This document shows, piece by piece, positions 11,450 through 20,611 of a stretch of 64,000 nt of DNA. Within the stretch, counting starts at the first letter, position 1. Each line of letters begins with the position of its first letter. The stretch covers positions 1,302,001-1,366,000 of the forward strand of contig LODT01000001.1 in assembly GCA_001606155.1 (NCBI GenBank), written 5' to 3'. The notes beneath the pieces are model-generated. The model was not told the origin of the DNA and searched no databases. It saw only the letters and a program-made list of their open reading frames with translations. A program made the translations under genes and the position numbers. The stretch is from Tieghemostelium lacteum. Lineage: Eukaryota > Evosea > Eumycetozoa > Dictyosteliales > Raperosteliaceae.

Positions 11450-11647
11450 ATCGAAAATTTAATTATTTGTTTATAAAATATCCCAACTTTACTCCAATTA
11501 ATTTAATATAACAATTGGGTTTTTTTGATTTAGTTGAATATTGTTCAAATTTATCAAATGGAAATTCTATGTCAATAAATATTATTATAATATTTAATAA
11601 TATATAATAATATTTGAATATAATTTGGAAAATGTGAAGACGAGGTC

Positions 11648-11731
11648 CTCTCATAGTTGAATATGAAAACTATAAAAAAACAGTAATTCTGTATTAATTT
11701 TTTTTATTTTTCATATTCAACTCATTGAGAG
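11648..11731. repeat. Inverted repeat (hairpin) upstream of the CENP-P-like gene
   Basis: The arm 11648-11669 is matched in reverse complement by 11708-11731. The core AGTTGAATATGAAAA is perfect (15 bp), then a CTCTCA/TGAGAG extension follows after a short mismatch. The spacer is about 38 nt and AT-rich. It could be a stem-loop, a remnant of a small foldback element, or a regulatory palindrome between the IDH gene and the next gene. Confidence 0.7.
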
Positions 11732-11756
11732 CAGATACCTAAATGGATGGGCCCAG

Positions 11757-12697
11757 ATGAATGCAAAGCAATTACAAAAGTTAAATGAAATAGATCAATA
11801 CAATTCAAAGATATTTGAAATTGAATTTCAGATTGAAATGTTAGAAAATGAATTTAACCAATTAAAATGTCAAGTTGAAAAGCTATCTATACCAAAAGAG
11901 AATATAGAGTAAGTCCGTAGAAAGATTAAAATTATGATTTAACGAAACTAATAAAAGTTTTTAATAGTGATTTAAAGAGTCAATTAGTTAAAAAGGTATT
12001 TCAAAATGAAAATGAAGTTAAAATGAAAATTAATGATAAAGAAGATCAGATTCAAATGACTAAACAACATATTGAATTGTTATCTAATTTAACTGGTTAT
12101 ACAATAGTGAGTTCTAAACATGCCTATTTATTTGATAATGTAGAATCATTCAAATATAGTGGTATTTGTTATAATGTACAATTTCAACTATCATTTTTAT
12201 ATAAATCTACAGACATAGTTGATAACCTTTTGATTATAGTTACAACTAAAAAGTATGAGAAACAGTTTCAAAATCTATGTAAACAGGCATCATTTAGCTC
12301 TGATTTGGCAACATCATTGGATACCTTCAGAAATATATCTAAAAATCTACAAAAACGAGATATATTCTTTGATTGTTTAAAGAGTGGTTGGAACAATTAC
12401 AACTCTCTACAAACTAACTATAGTCTTTCTATATCTGATGACAATAATAGTATTTCTATTTTCAACAACAGTAATCAAAAATGTATATTCACACTAAAAT
12501 GGACAATTAATCAAATTGATAATTCCAATGATCTAAATATTAGTTTTTGTCCAAATACTTTATCTATACTCCACATTCAATCCATACACACTATCATTAA
12601 ATCAGATTTAATAACATCAACTTTAGAATCTGACATTATAAGTAATTCAAATTCATTTCTAGAGTTATTTACAAAGATTACAATCAATAAACAATAA
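11757..12697 (+). CDS. CENPP: CENP-P-like inner kinetochore protein (candidate)
   Basis: Two exons, 11757-11908 and 11968-12697, joined by a GTAAGT...TAG intron of 59 nt give 293 residues; human CENP-P has 288. An N-terminal coiled coil (residues 1-90) is followed by LSNLTGYTI and YSGICYNVQFQLSF, which line up with the LSTLTGINI and LSGNCHMVTFQLEF regions I recall from human CENP-P. The C-terminal half has further beta-rich RWD-like sequence (CIFTLKWTINQID, then NTLSILHI). CENP-P is part of the CENP-O/P/Q/R/U group of the constitutive centromere-associated network. Two out-of-frame ATGs (11743, 11747) precede the start. The homology is recalled from memory and needs a profile search. Confidence 0.62.
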
Positions 12698-12713
12698 ACT
12701 ACATTTCGAAATT

Positions 12714-13148
12714 TTATATAACCATTTCATCTTTATCTTCATCATCTTTATCTTCATCATCTTCATCATCTTCATCATCTTCTTCATCTTCTTCATCTTC
12801 TTCATCCCAAGTTTCATCCATATACTTTCTTTCTAATTCATTTATAAGGCTGTGGAATCTATTTACATTTCTATTATTATTATTATTGTTGTTGTTCTTG
12901 CTGGTTATAGTATTTGTATCATATTGATTACTATCGATTAGAAGTTGTTTAAAATCAATTGTATTCGAACTATTTAGATTAATTTCAATGAATTTCGATT
13001 TCTCTTTTGGTAGAGATATTTGTTCTATAACTATTTTTCCATCATTATCATCTATTTGATCTGGTTCTTTTGTCTTATGTAAAGAGTCTAAAAACTTATT
13101 TAAATCTTTTTTATTTTTTTTCAGATCAAAATGGAAAGGTGTGGTCAT
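12714..13148 (-). CDS. Small acidic-tailed protein, unknown
   Basis: 144 residues from the ATG at 13148; the frame continues upstream only from a TTG. The N-terminus (FHFDLKKNKKDLNKFLDSLH) is basic and helical, the middle has an Asn run, and RFHSLINELERKYMDETWDEE leads into a tail of almost only Asp and Glu. Acidic tails of this sort occur in histone chaperones and nucleolar proteins, but I recognise no domain. It is tail-to-tail with the CENP-P-like gene, with 16 nt between stop codons. Confidence 0.7.
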   Translation of the reverse strand: MTTPFHFDLKKNKKDLNKFLDSLHKTKEPDQIDDNDGKIVIEQISLPKEKSKFIEINLNSSNTIDFKQLLIDSNQYDTNTITSKNNNNNNNNRNVNRFHSLINELERKYMDETWDEEDEEDEEDDEDDEDDEDKDDEDKDEMVI

Positions 13149-13406
13149 CGCATTTGACAAAGTATAAAAAACAATTTTAAAATTTTTTTTAGATTAGTAG
13201 TTTTATTTATTTGAATAAGCAATAAATGTAAAAAATATGCACGTTTATCATTATTCAATTTTAATTTAGAATTCTAAATTTTTTTTGATTTTTTAGATTC
13301 AAAGAAATTTTATTTTAATGTATTTTTCTCTGTTTTGTTTTTGGATAGAGACATTCATTATAAATATTGTTTTTTAATTTTTTAATATCTTCATTTAAAT
13401 TTAAAG

Positions 13407-15032
13407 ATGAACAGTAAATTGGATTTACATATTTTTGATTTTGATGGAACATTATTCAAATCTCCAGAACCTAACCCAAATATTTGGAGTGGACCTATGG
13501 TTGGTAAATTAAAGGGTACACCAGCTCAAGGTGGTTTAGGTTGGTTCCAAGAAACATTTACCCTTGATGACCCTTATGTACCATTAAAACCTATTAGAGA
13601 TGAATGGTTTCACAAGCATGTTTTAGAAAGTGCAATCCTTTCAGCAAACAATGATAACCATATTACATGTAAATATATAGTTTCTTTTCGGAATCTATTG
13701 ATATAGTGTCATATTAATAAAAGTAATAAATTAGGTTTACTTACTGGTAGAACAACAATCTATAATAAGATTATAGATAGAATTTTAGAATCTGTTGAAT
13801 TGAAGTTTAATCATATTGGATTGAAACCAGTTACAACTGAAGAGAATGCAAATCAAACTACTTTTGATTTCAAGAAATCATTTATTAATAATATATTTCA
13901 CAATCAATATACAGGTCAAATTAGATCTATCACTGTTTACGAAGACAGAATTAAACATGTAGAACTTTTTAGATCTTTTTTACAAACTTTTCAAGGAATT
14001 GAATATGAAGTAAAATTCATTGACGAGGCACCAAAGTATTTATTAGAACACCAGGAAAGACAATTAGTAAACCAGTTGATTCAAAAGAATCAACCAGAGT
14101 TACAATTAAAGTTCACTCCAGATTACACTTGTATTCGTCTTCATCAGGAATCTATTGATAAGTTGTTATCATGGTTTGAGTTACCTGATAAATGGGTTAT
14201 TAAAACACACCATGTAACACTAAACATGAGTGCTTACAACCCAAAAATGTGGTTGAACCCAAATCTCACACCAAAGACAACAAGCGCTTCTACCTTATCG
14301 CTCGACAAGTTATCCATCGAAGACAATGACACTGATGTTAATAACAGTAACGATACTGCATTAACTATTGCAAAATTGGAGATTAGTGAAGATGATAAAC
14401 AAGCTCTTGCTGAACAGGTATCTAAGCAGTATCCATTAGGTAAAGAAATGACATTGCAGGTTGAATCTATTGGTTTGAGTAGCAATGCATTAGCAGTTAG
14501 AGTCTACGGTTGCTTATCTGCTAATAAGATCATTCATTGTACCATTGCTATCCATCCTCAAGCTGCAGCTGTAGATAGTAACTATATCACCAATTGGGTA
14601 TCTATTAAAAAGATTAGACAAACTGGTGAGTATACTTTACATTCACACACTGAATCTCAATTAAAAGAATATCAACAGAAAGTAAAAGATACCAAGCCTG
14701 AACCTACAACTCCTGGTAAGAGTCCATCAAAGAAAGGTTTGATTCTTCCACCTATTAGTTGTAAAGTTAAATTACCACCTCAAGACACTAAATTTGAAAT
14801 TCATGGTGTTATTGAGGAAGTAGGTAAAACCACTGTTGTAGAAGTAAAGAAACAAACATCTAAAGGCGGTGACAGTAAACAATTCATTTTTGAGACTATA
14901 AAGAAACATCACAAGGATTCTCAAGAAGTTGGTAAACTTATTGGTCAAGTAAACAAATGGATCAAAGAAAATAACATTACATCCAATGCTGATATTGAAA
15001 ATTTTATCCAAACTAAATTAATTCAAAAATAA
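13407..15032 (+). CDS. HAD phosphatase fused to 2H-like domain (Swiss Army Knife RNA-repair-like)
   Basis: Exons 13407-13668 and 13735-15032 joined by a 66-nt intron (GTAAAT...TTAG); 519 residues. The N-terminal HAD domain has motif I DFDGTLF (residues 10-16), LLTGRT (about 89-94) and TVYEDR (about 154-159), matching the HAD_SAK family named for RNA-repair-like proteins. Downstream are two HxT motifs, HHVTLNM (HVT at 247-249) and IIHCTIAI (HCT at 355-357), spaced as in 2H phosphoesterases. Together this suggests an enzyme that removes 3' phosphates and cyclic phosphates from nucleic acid ends. The HAD part is firm; the 2H reading is inference. Confidence 0.8.
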
Positions 15033-15345
15033 AAAATATCTCATCTCTTGTGTAACATTATAATAATAGTAATAAAAAAAATGCAGAAAATTGGTATAAA
15101 TTTCATTGGGTTTTAATTTATAATATTTACACAGAGATTTAATAATTGCTTCTGTTTAAGAAGATCTGAAACATGTTGGGAGAAGGTCATTAAAACTTCT
15201 GAGGCCTTCGCGAAAAATTAAAAATAAATTTGATGGGTTATACAAAAATTCATTTAAAAACAATCAAAAAATTTAAAAATATCTTCATTCAATTTAGAAT
15301 TCAATTTACCAACAACAACACAACAACCAATTATCTTTAATAAAA
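15033..15345. other. Spacer with hairpins and a GC-richer island before the GST genes
   Basis: No open frame. Between about 15145 and 15215 the base composition rises and two small stem-loops can be drawn: CTTCT 15149-15153 with AGAAG 15159-15163, and AGAAG 15181-15185 with CTTCT 15196-15200. The island ends in the palindrome TTCGCGAA. It most likely belongs to the promoter of the GST gene that starts at 15346. Confidence 0.5.
15207..15214. promoter_or_regulatory. Heat-shock-element-like palindrome TTCGCGAA
   Basis: TTC, two bases, GAA is the core of a heat-shock element, and it lies 132 nt upstream of the GST start codon. Further TTC (15197-15199) and GAA (15182-15184) triplets are nearby but not in the strict 5-bp phase. 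A stress-inducible GST would make sense; this is inference. Confidence 0.35.
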
Positions 15346-16023
15346 ATGACAGGAGTTACAGTAGCTTATTTTGATGGTTTGGGTAAAGCTGAGGTTATCA
15401 GAGTATTACTCACCTATTTAAATGTTGAATTTAAAGATGTCAGATTCGAAGAAATTCCAGATGAAATCCGTGCTAAATGTTCATTTGGTCAAGTTCCATA
15501 TTATGAAGACTCTGAAGTTGGTTCATTAGTAGAAACCAATGCTATCGTTAGATACATTGGTATGTATATACATTCACAAACTTTCTTTAAGAAAACAACA
15601 AATATATTAACATTTTAACGTATAACCTAAATAGCTGCTAAATACAACATTGCTGGTAAAGATTTAGTTGAAAAAGCTAAAATTGATTCAATCTATGAAT
15701 CTACAGATGATGTTCATGTTCTCCACTATCAAGCCAACAAAAAGGGTGATGAAGCTGAAAAAGAACGTGTTCGTACTGTAGCTATTCCAAAATTCTTTGC
15801 TGCCTGGGAGAAATTATTATCACAAAGTTCAACTAAATTCTTTTTTGGTGACTCTATTACTTTGGCTGATATTGCAGTCTTTAGAGTTATTGGTCATGTT
15901 GCTCTCTTTGGTTACAAGGTATCAACTACTCCATATCCAAAATTGGATGCTTTAGTCAACCACATTGGTTCTTTACCACAAATTGCTAAATACATTAGCG
16001 CTCGTAAAGCCTCAACTTTCTAA
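15346..16023 (+). CDS. Glutathione S-transferase, sigma-like (copy 1)
   Basis: Exons 15346-15559 and 15635-16023 (intron GTATGT...ATAG, 75 nt) give 200 residues, the usual length for sigma-class GSTs. The N-terminal thioredoxin-like half has the catalytic Tyr context AYFDGLGKAEVIR, the cis-Pro FGQVPYYED and the glutathione-binding ETNAIVRYIG. The C-terminal all-helical half ends FFFGDSITLADIAVF. These enzymes conjugate glutathione to electrophiles or act as prostaglandin-D-synthase relatives. The next gene is a tandem paralogue with the intron at the same codon. Confidence 0.93.
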
Positions 16024-16218
16024 AGATCTTGTAAATAATAAAGTTATCTTTCACCTCTGTAATAGATGTGATAATTTAAAATTTAAAAAAACAATTTTTG
16101 GCTTTCTAAACTAAATATATTTATCAGATAAAATTAAAAAAATTAAAAATTTCTTTGATCTAATAAAATTAAATAAAGAAATCTTAATTAAATTTTCTAA
16201 TCATTACAATAAAACAAA

Positions 16219-16899
16219 ATGAAACCAACATTAATATATTTCAATGGATTAGGTCGTGGTGAAATTATTAGATTTTTACTAAGTTATTTTGAAGTTGATT
16301 TTGAAGATATAAGAATAAATTCAATTGCAGAATTAGAAAAATATAAACCAGATTTGTTATTTGGTCAAGTACCCCAATACAAAGATTGTGAAATTGGTAA
16401 TATAGTACAAACTAATGCAATTTGTAGATATATTGGTAAGTTAAATTCTCGAATTCAAAATTTTGAATATATACTAAAATAGTATCTATTTTAATAAACA
16501 GCTGAAAAGTATGGAGTTAGAGGTAAAGATATTGTAGAAAGAGCTAAAATTGATGAAATTTTTGAATCTACAGAGGATATTTATATGGCACAATATATAG
16601 CACATCGTGATGGTAATGCAATCGAAATTGAAAAAATTTGTAAGATTCTGGTACCAAAATATTGTGCTGCTTGGGAAACCATTTTAAATAAGAAAAGTAA
16701 TGGAAAATATTTCTTTGGTGATAAAGCAACTCTAGCTGATTTATCAGTATTTAAAACAATGAATCATCTAAAAGTATTCGATTTCAAAATTTCAACTGAA
16801 TCTTATCCTAAATTAAATGCCATGTTGGCTGATATAGGATCACAAGCACAAGTACAGAAATATGTTCACAATTGTAGAATTACACCTTTGAATTTCTAA
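16219..16899 (+). CDS. Glutathione S-transferase, sigma-like (copy 2)
   Basis: Exons 16219-16435 and 16502-16899 (intron GTAAGT...ACAG, 66 nt) give 204 residues. Motifs parallel copy 1: IYFNGLGRGEIIRFLL with the catalytic Tyr, FGQVPQYKD with cis-Pro, QTNAICRYIG, and FFGDKATLADLSVF. The intron is at exactly the same glycine codon as in the first copy, so this is a tandem duplication, though the two proteins have diverged well beyond the P450 pair downstream. The spacer between the two genes is 195 nt. Confidence 0.92.
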
Positions 16900-16962
16900 A
16901 ATAAACACCTGTTCTAGACATTGAGAAAAAGAGAGAAAAATTAGTTGTTTAGTACAAATAAT

Positions 16963-17874
16963 CTATATTATATAATCTTTTATTAATTCCATAGATTGTT
17001 CCCACAATTGGTCAGCTAATTCTTGATCATATGTGGTTTTTGAACTATTACATATTTTTGCAGAGTCAATGTATTTTCCAGTAACATTTTCAAATTCAGA
17101 GTCGATGGCTACTTTGACTATTGGTCTAGAACAATATTCGGGTGTTTTAAATACCAAATGGTATAGATGAGTTAGTGGCCATGGTAAAGAGACAATTTCG
17201 CTTGCAAATATACCAGGATCTATTGCAACCATGGTTGCTTTGGTTGGTGATGGACTATCTTGAATTTTTTTTACCCAACTATAAGTGGACAGAATCTGAG
17301 CGAGTTTACTCTGACAATACTGTGAAAATGTGTAACTGTGTGAATTGGTGAGATTCTTTAAATCGAATCCAGAGAGGAAGTGAACACATGATGATATGTT
17401 AAGTATACGTGCACTGCTTTCCATCAACAAATCAAAGAGTAGATGTGTCAGTAAAAAATGACCGAGATAATTGGCTAGAAATTGTGTGTTGAATTGTTGA
17501 GTTCCAATCATTGTCAAGGGTGGATTATATGTTTTGTTCTCCCACAGCCACATTATACCAGCATTGTTAATCAATAAATGACATGGTATGTTTTTAGATT
17601 TAAATGATATTGCGAAATTGGAAACACTCTCTAGAGATAGTAAATCTAATTTCATAAATTCGATACAATCATTTCCAGTTTGTTCACTAATCTCTTTAAT
17701 TGCCTCTTTTGCTTTTGCTTCGTTTCTAGAAGCCATTATAATTCTACCTGCATTACATTTAGCAATCTTTCTACAGATCTCTTTACCTAGACCTGCATTA
17801 GATCCTGTGATTATAACTGTTTTATCTTTTAAATCATATTTATCATAGTCCTTTAAGTTTTTATTTAATCTTTG
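16963..17874 (-). CDS. Short-chain dehydrogenase/reductase (retinol dehydrogenase-like), 5' end unresolved
   Basis: The Rossmann nucleotide motif is TGSNAGLG, followed by LLINNAGIMW, SSCVHFLS and the catalytic YCQSK, so all core SDR residues are present; the closest type is the retinol dehydrogenase/WW-oxidoreductase group using NADP(H). The frame is open up to 17874 but has no ATG before TGSNAGLG; a TAA lies at 17875-17877. In another frame an ATG at 17905 leads into a short hydrophobic start (MEIIKIINVL) that would fit the N-terminus of such a protein. Either a very short intron (31 nt) or a one-base shift separates them. The gene may be recently broken or the assembly may be wrong there. 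Confidence 0.75.
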   Translation of the reverse strand, partial: QRLNKNLKDYDKYDLKDKTVIITGSNAGLGKEICRKIAKCNAGRIIMASRNEAKAKEAIKEISEQTGNDCIEFMKLDLLSLESVSNFAISFKSKNIPCHLLINNAGIMWLWENKTYNPPLTMIGTQQFNTQFLANYLGHFLLTHLLFDLLMESSARILNISSCVHFLSGFDLKNLTNSHSYTFSQYCQSKLAQILSTYSWVKKIQDSPSPTKATMVAIDPGIFASEIVSLPWPLTHLYHLVFKTPEYCSRPIVKVAIDSEFENVTGKYIDSAKICNSSKTTYDQELADQLWEQSMELIKDYII

Positions 17875-17998
17875 TTAATACATTTATAATCTTAATAATT
17901 TCCATTTTGGAATCATACAATATCTTTATTGAACGTAAACATGATTAATAAAATATTAGATTTTTATTTTTTTTTTTTGAGACTCCAAAGTTTGATTA

Positions 17999-18263
17999 AT
18001 GTCAGACACAAAATGGTAATAAAGAAGATGATTCATATAGTGCAATTTATACTGGTGGAATTGGAATATATTTAGGAATACCATTAGGATTTTTATATCA
18101 CATCGGTGATAATGTTTATAATGACTATAGACCAAATAGATAATGGCCAAAATCATTTATAGTAATGTCAGGTAGAATGGCAATGGTATCTGTACCTGTA
18201 AGTTTCCTTAGTGGAATGTGTGGGGTTGTCTATTCAGTTTTACTAAATGCCATAAAAAATTAA
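17999..18263 (+). pseudogene. Relic of a small two-helix membrane protein
   Basis: An ATG at 17999 gives MSDTKW and then a stop. One frame over, the sequence reads on as NGNKEDDSYSAIYTGGIG through YLGIPLGFLYHIGDN, meets TAA at 18141-18143, and continues as WPKSFIVMSGRMAMV through PVSFLSGMCGVVYSVLL to a final TAA at 18261-18263. Two hydrophobic segments either side of a PNR...WPKS linker look like a real small membrane protein of about 85 residues, perhaps mitochondrial. With a frame change near the start and an internal stop it looks like a recent pseudogene. I cannot name the parent gene. Confidence 0.5.
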
Positions 18264-18632
18264 TACAAAATAATAAATAAGGTAATATTTCAAAAAATAA
18301 ATATCTGGCACTGATATTTTTAAAACGGGTAACTTTAACTCCCAATTAAAAGAAACTTTAGTAAGTGACAAAATTAATATCTATTTGAATTATCTTTTAT
18401 TAAAAAATTTCACTTAATATTATCTACTAGTCTTTTCACTAGATATTTGCTAGAATCTTTGTTATAATTACATATTCAACATTATAAATATTGAAAAAAC
18501 ATATAATTTTCATTTTTTTGAATATTCAACCCCTTTTATTTAGACTATATAAGAATTTAAATTTATTTTTCATATATTTATTTTTTTCATATTATTTGAA
18601 AAGACTCAACATTATTTTTATGCAGTACTAAC
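18264..18632 (+). promoter_or_regulatory. P450 copy 1 promoter, with block shared with the desaturase gene
   Basis: A non-coding stretch of 369 nt. It contains TAGAATCTTTGTTAT at 18451-18465, CATATAATTTTC near 18500, CTTTTATTTAGACT near 18532 and a TATA-like TATATAAG at about 18546. The same elements in the same order stand upstream of P450 copy 2 and of the desaturase gene at 57460. Confidence 0.6.
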
Positions 18633-20237
18633 ATGTTATTGGTATTAAACATTTTATTTCTATTGTTGGTATTCTATTTTGTTTATGACTACAACAAAAA
18701 GAATAAAAGATACAAAAATGAATTGACTTTAAGAGCACTACCAGTTCTAGGTCATTTACATTTACTTAGTAGAAGAGTTCATGAATCTTTATTTAACCTA
18801 ATGAATCAATATAAAATCAAAACAATCAGGCTATGGTTAGGAGACAATCCAACTTTGGTAGTAATGGACCCTGAGATTCTTCAAGAAATCTATGTAAAGA
18901 ATTTCTCAAATTTCAATGACAGATTCGAATTACCAGTATTGAAATGGTACAGTAATGGTTACAGAACACTTACTAATGCTGCAGGTCAAGATTGGAAAGA
19001 CACCAAATCAATGGTAATCAGAGTGTTCTCCAATATAAAAATTCGTCAAGTTTCCCACATTTTTGAAGACCAATGCCAAAAGATGATTAAAGCAATGAAG
19101 AATCAAAATGGATCTGCAATTAATATTAAACCATTTACTCAAAAATACACATTTAATAATTTGTGTAAATATCTCTACAGTTTAGAGACACCCTATGACG
19201 ACACCAATGTTGCAAACTATCAAAAGATTGAAGGTCTTTTGAAATCCATGGAAAAGATATTTGAAATATCAGGTCCAAAAATTGCTGACATGTTTAAATT
19301 CCTTTCACCACTAAGGGATGTTTATTTTAGTTTATTCAGACCTGAAATTTCAATTTTAAAAAAATATATCAATGAGATATTCCAAGATCATTTAAAAACC
19401 ATCGATTATGAAAAGTATGTATATATTCCAGTTTTATATATTTTTGAAGTTTTTAATATTAATATTTAATTATATTATAGCCCAAGAGATTTAATGGATA
19501 TCTTGATTACCGAACTTGATATAAAGAAACATCCTGAGAATATTTCCAAAATTGAAGATGTTGGATTCGATTTATTGATTGCTGGATCTGAAACATCAAG
19601 TTTAACTGTTCAATGGTTCATCTTAATTATGGCAAATTACCCAGAAGTTCAAAAGAAAATGTATGTTGAAATTAAATCCATTATAGATTCTCAAAATGTC
19701 GACAAAAAATCAAGCAATGTTCATATTAGACTACAGAATAGAAATTCAACTCCATATGTTAATGCAGTTATTAAAGAAATTATGAGATATAAACCAACTG
19801 GTCCTTTTAATCTACCAAGAAAAGCTGCTAATGATATTACAATCAAGGATATTTTCATTCCAAAAGGTACTCAAATTCTTCATTTCCATTATGGAATGTT
19901 GAAATCTGAAGATTTCTGGTTGAGATCCAATGAATTCCTTCCCGAGAGATTTATCAATGACAATCATTCTGATGTCTTTTTCCCATTCTCTCTAGGTAAC
20001 AGAAATTGTATTGGTGTAAATTTAGCACAAGATCAAATCTATCTTGGAGTCACTAACCTTATCTCTAATTTCAAAATCAAACCCCCACCAGGAGTTGAAA
20101 AACTTGATGAAACCGAATGTATGTAAACTCTATATTTAAAAATATTTTATCATATCTAACTCATTTTAAAATCTCCTATAGGTCCCGGATTGGCATTAAG
20201 TCCAGTTCCATTTAAAGTAATATTAGAAAATAGATAA
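18270..20237 (+). repeat. Tandem duplication unit 1 (promoter plus P450 gene)
   Basis: From about 18270, with TATCTGGCACTGAT at 18301, this unit matches 20284-22214 nearly base for base, apart from small indels in the promoter and scattered changes in the gene. The repeat covers promoter, three exons and both introns. The second unit follows within about 50 nt, so this is a direct tandem duplication of about 2 kb. Confidence 0.9.
18633..20237 (+). CDS. Cytochrome P450, CYP508-like (copy 1)
   Basis: Exons 18633-19414, 19481-20118 and 20182-20237 (introns GTATGT...ATAG of 66 and 63 nt) give 491 residues. An N-terminal membrane anchor (residues 1-20) precedes the proline-containing hinge (LRALPVLGHLH). 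P450 hallmarks are the I-helix AGSET (295-299), the K-helix ExxR (EIMR), PERFIND and the haem loop FSLGNRNCIG with the cysteine ligand. It is an ER-bound monooxygenase of the type expanded in Dictyostelia; substrate unknown. It has a nearly identical neighbour downstream. The family call is certain; CYP508 is my best recollection. Confidence 0.93.
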
Positions 20238-20611
20238 ATTTTATAAAAATGTTGAATATCAAAAAAGTTGAAATAAATATACACAAAATAATAAATAAGG
20301 TCATATTTCAAAAAATAAATATCTGGCACTGATTTTTTTACCCAATTAAAAGAAATTTTAGTAAGTGTATGACAAAACTCATATCTATTTGAATGATCTT
20401 TTATTAAAAAATTTCATATATCTAAATATAGTATCTTTGTTATCATTACATATTCAACATTATAAATATTGAAAACACATATAATTTTCATTTTTTTGAA
20501 TATTCAACCCCTTTTATTTAGACTATATAAGAATTTAAATTTATTTTTCAAATATTTATTTTTTCATAATATTATAAAAGACTCACAACATTATTTTTAT
20601 GCATTACTAAC
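20238..20611 (+). promoter_or_regulatory. P450 copy 2 promoter (duplicated)
   Basis: A 374-nt stretch without genes. From about 20284 it repeats the copy-1 promoter: ATCTGGCACTGAT at about 20320, ATCTTTGTTAT at about 20433, CATATAATTTTC near 20478 and TATATAAG near 20524. A segment of about 25 nt present in copy 1 is missing in two places. The TATA-like box and spacing to ATG are retained, so both copies should be expressed alike unless the indels matter. Confidence 0.6.

Noticed and set aside
11463-11654. Minus-strand 63-codon frame downstream of IDH
   Set aside because: AT-rich, Ile/Lys/Tyr-rich product with no domain or neighbour logic; judged chance.
12714-12810. Repeated TCATCTTCATC units as a possible CRISPR or satellite
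   Set aside because: They are Asp/Glu codons of the acidic protein tail; no spacer-repeat structure.
17956-18156. Minus-strand 66-codon frame
   Set aside because: It is the antisense of the relic membrane-protein gene, which has far better coding character on the plus strand.
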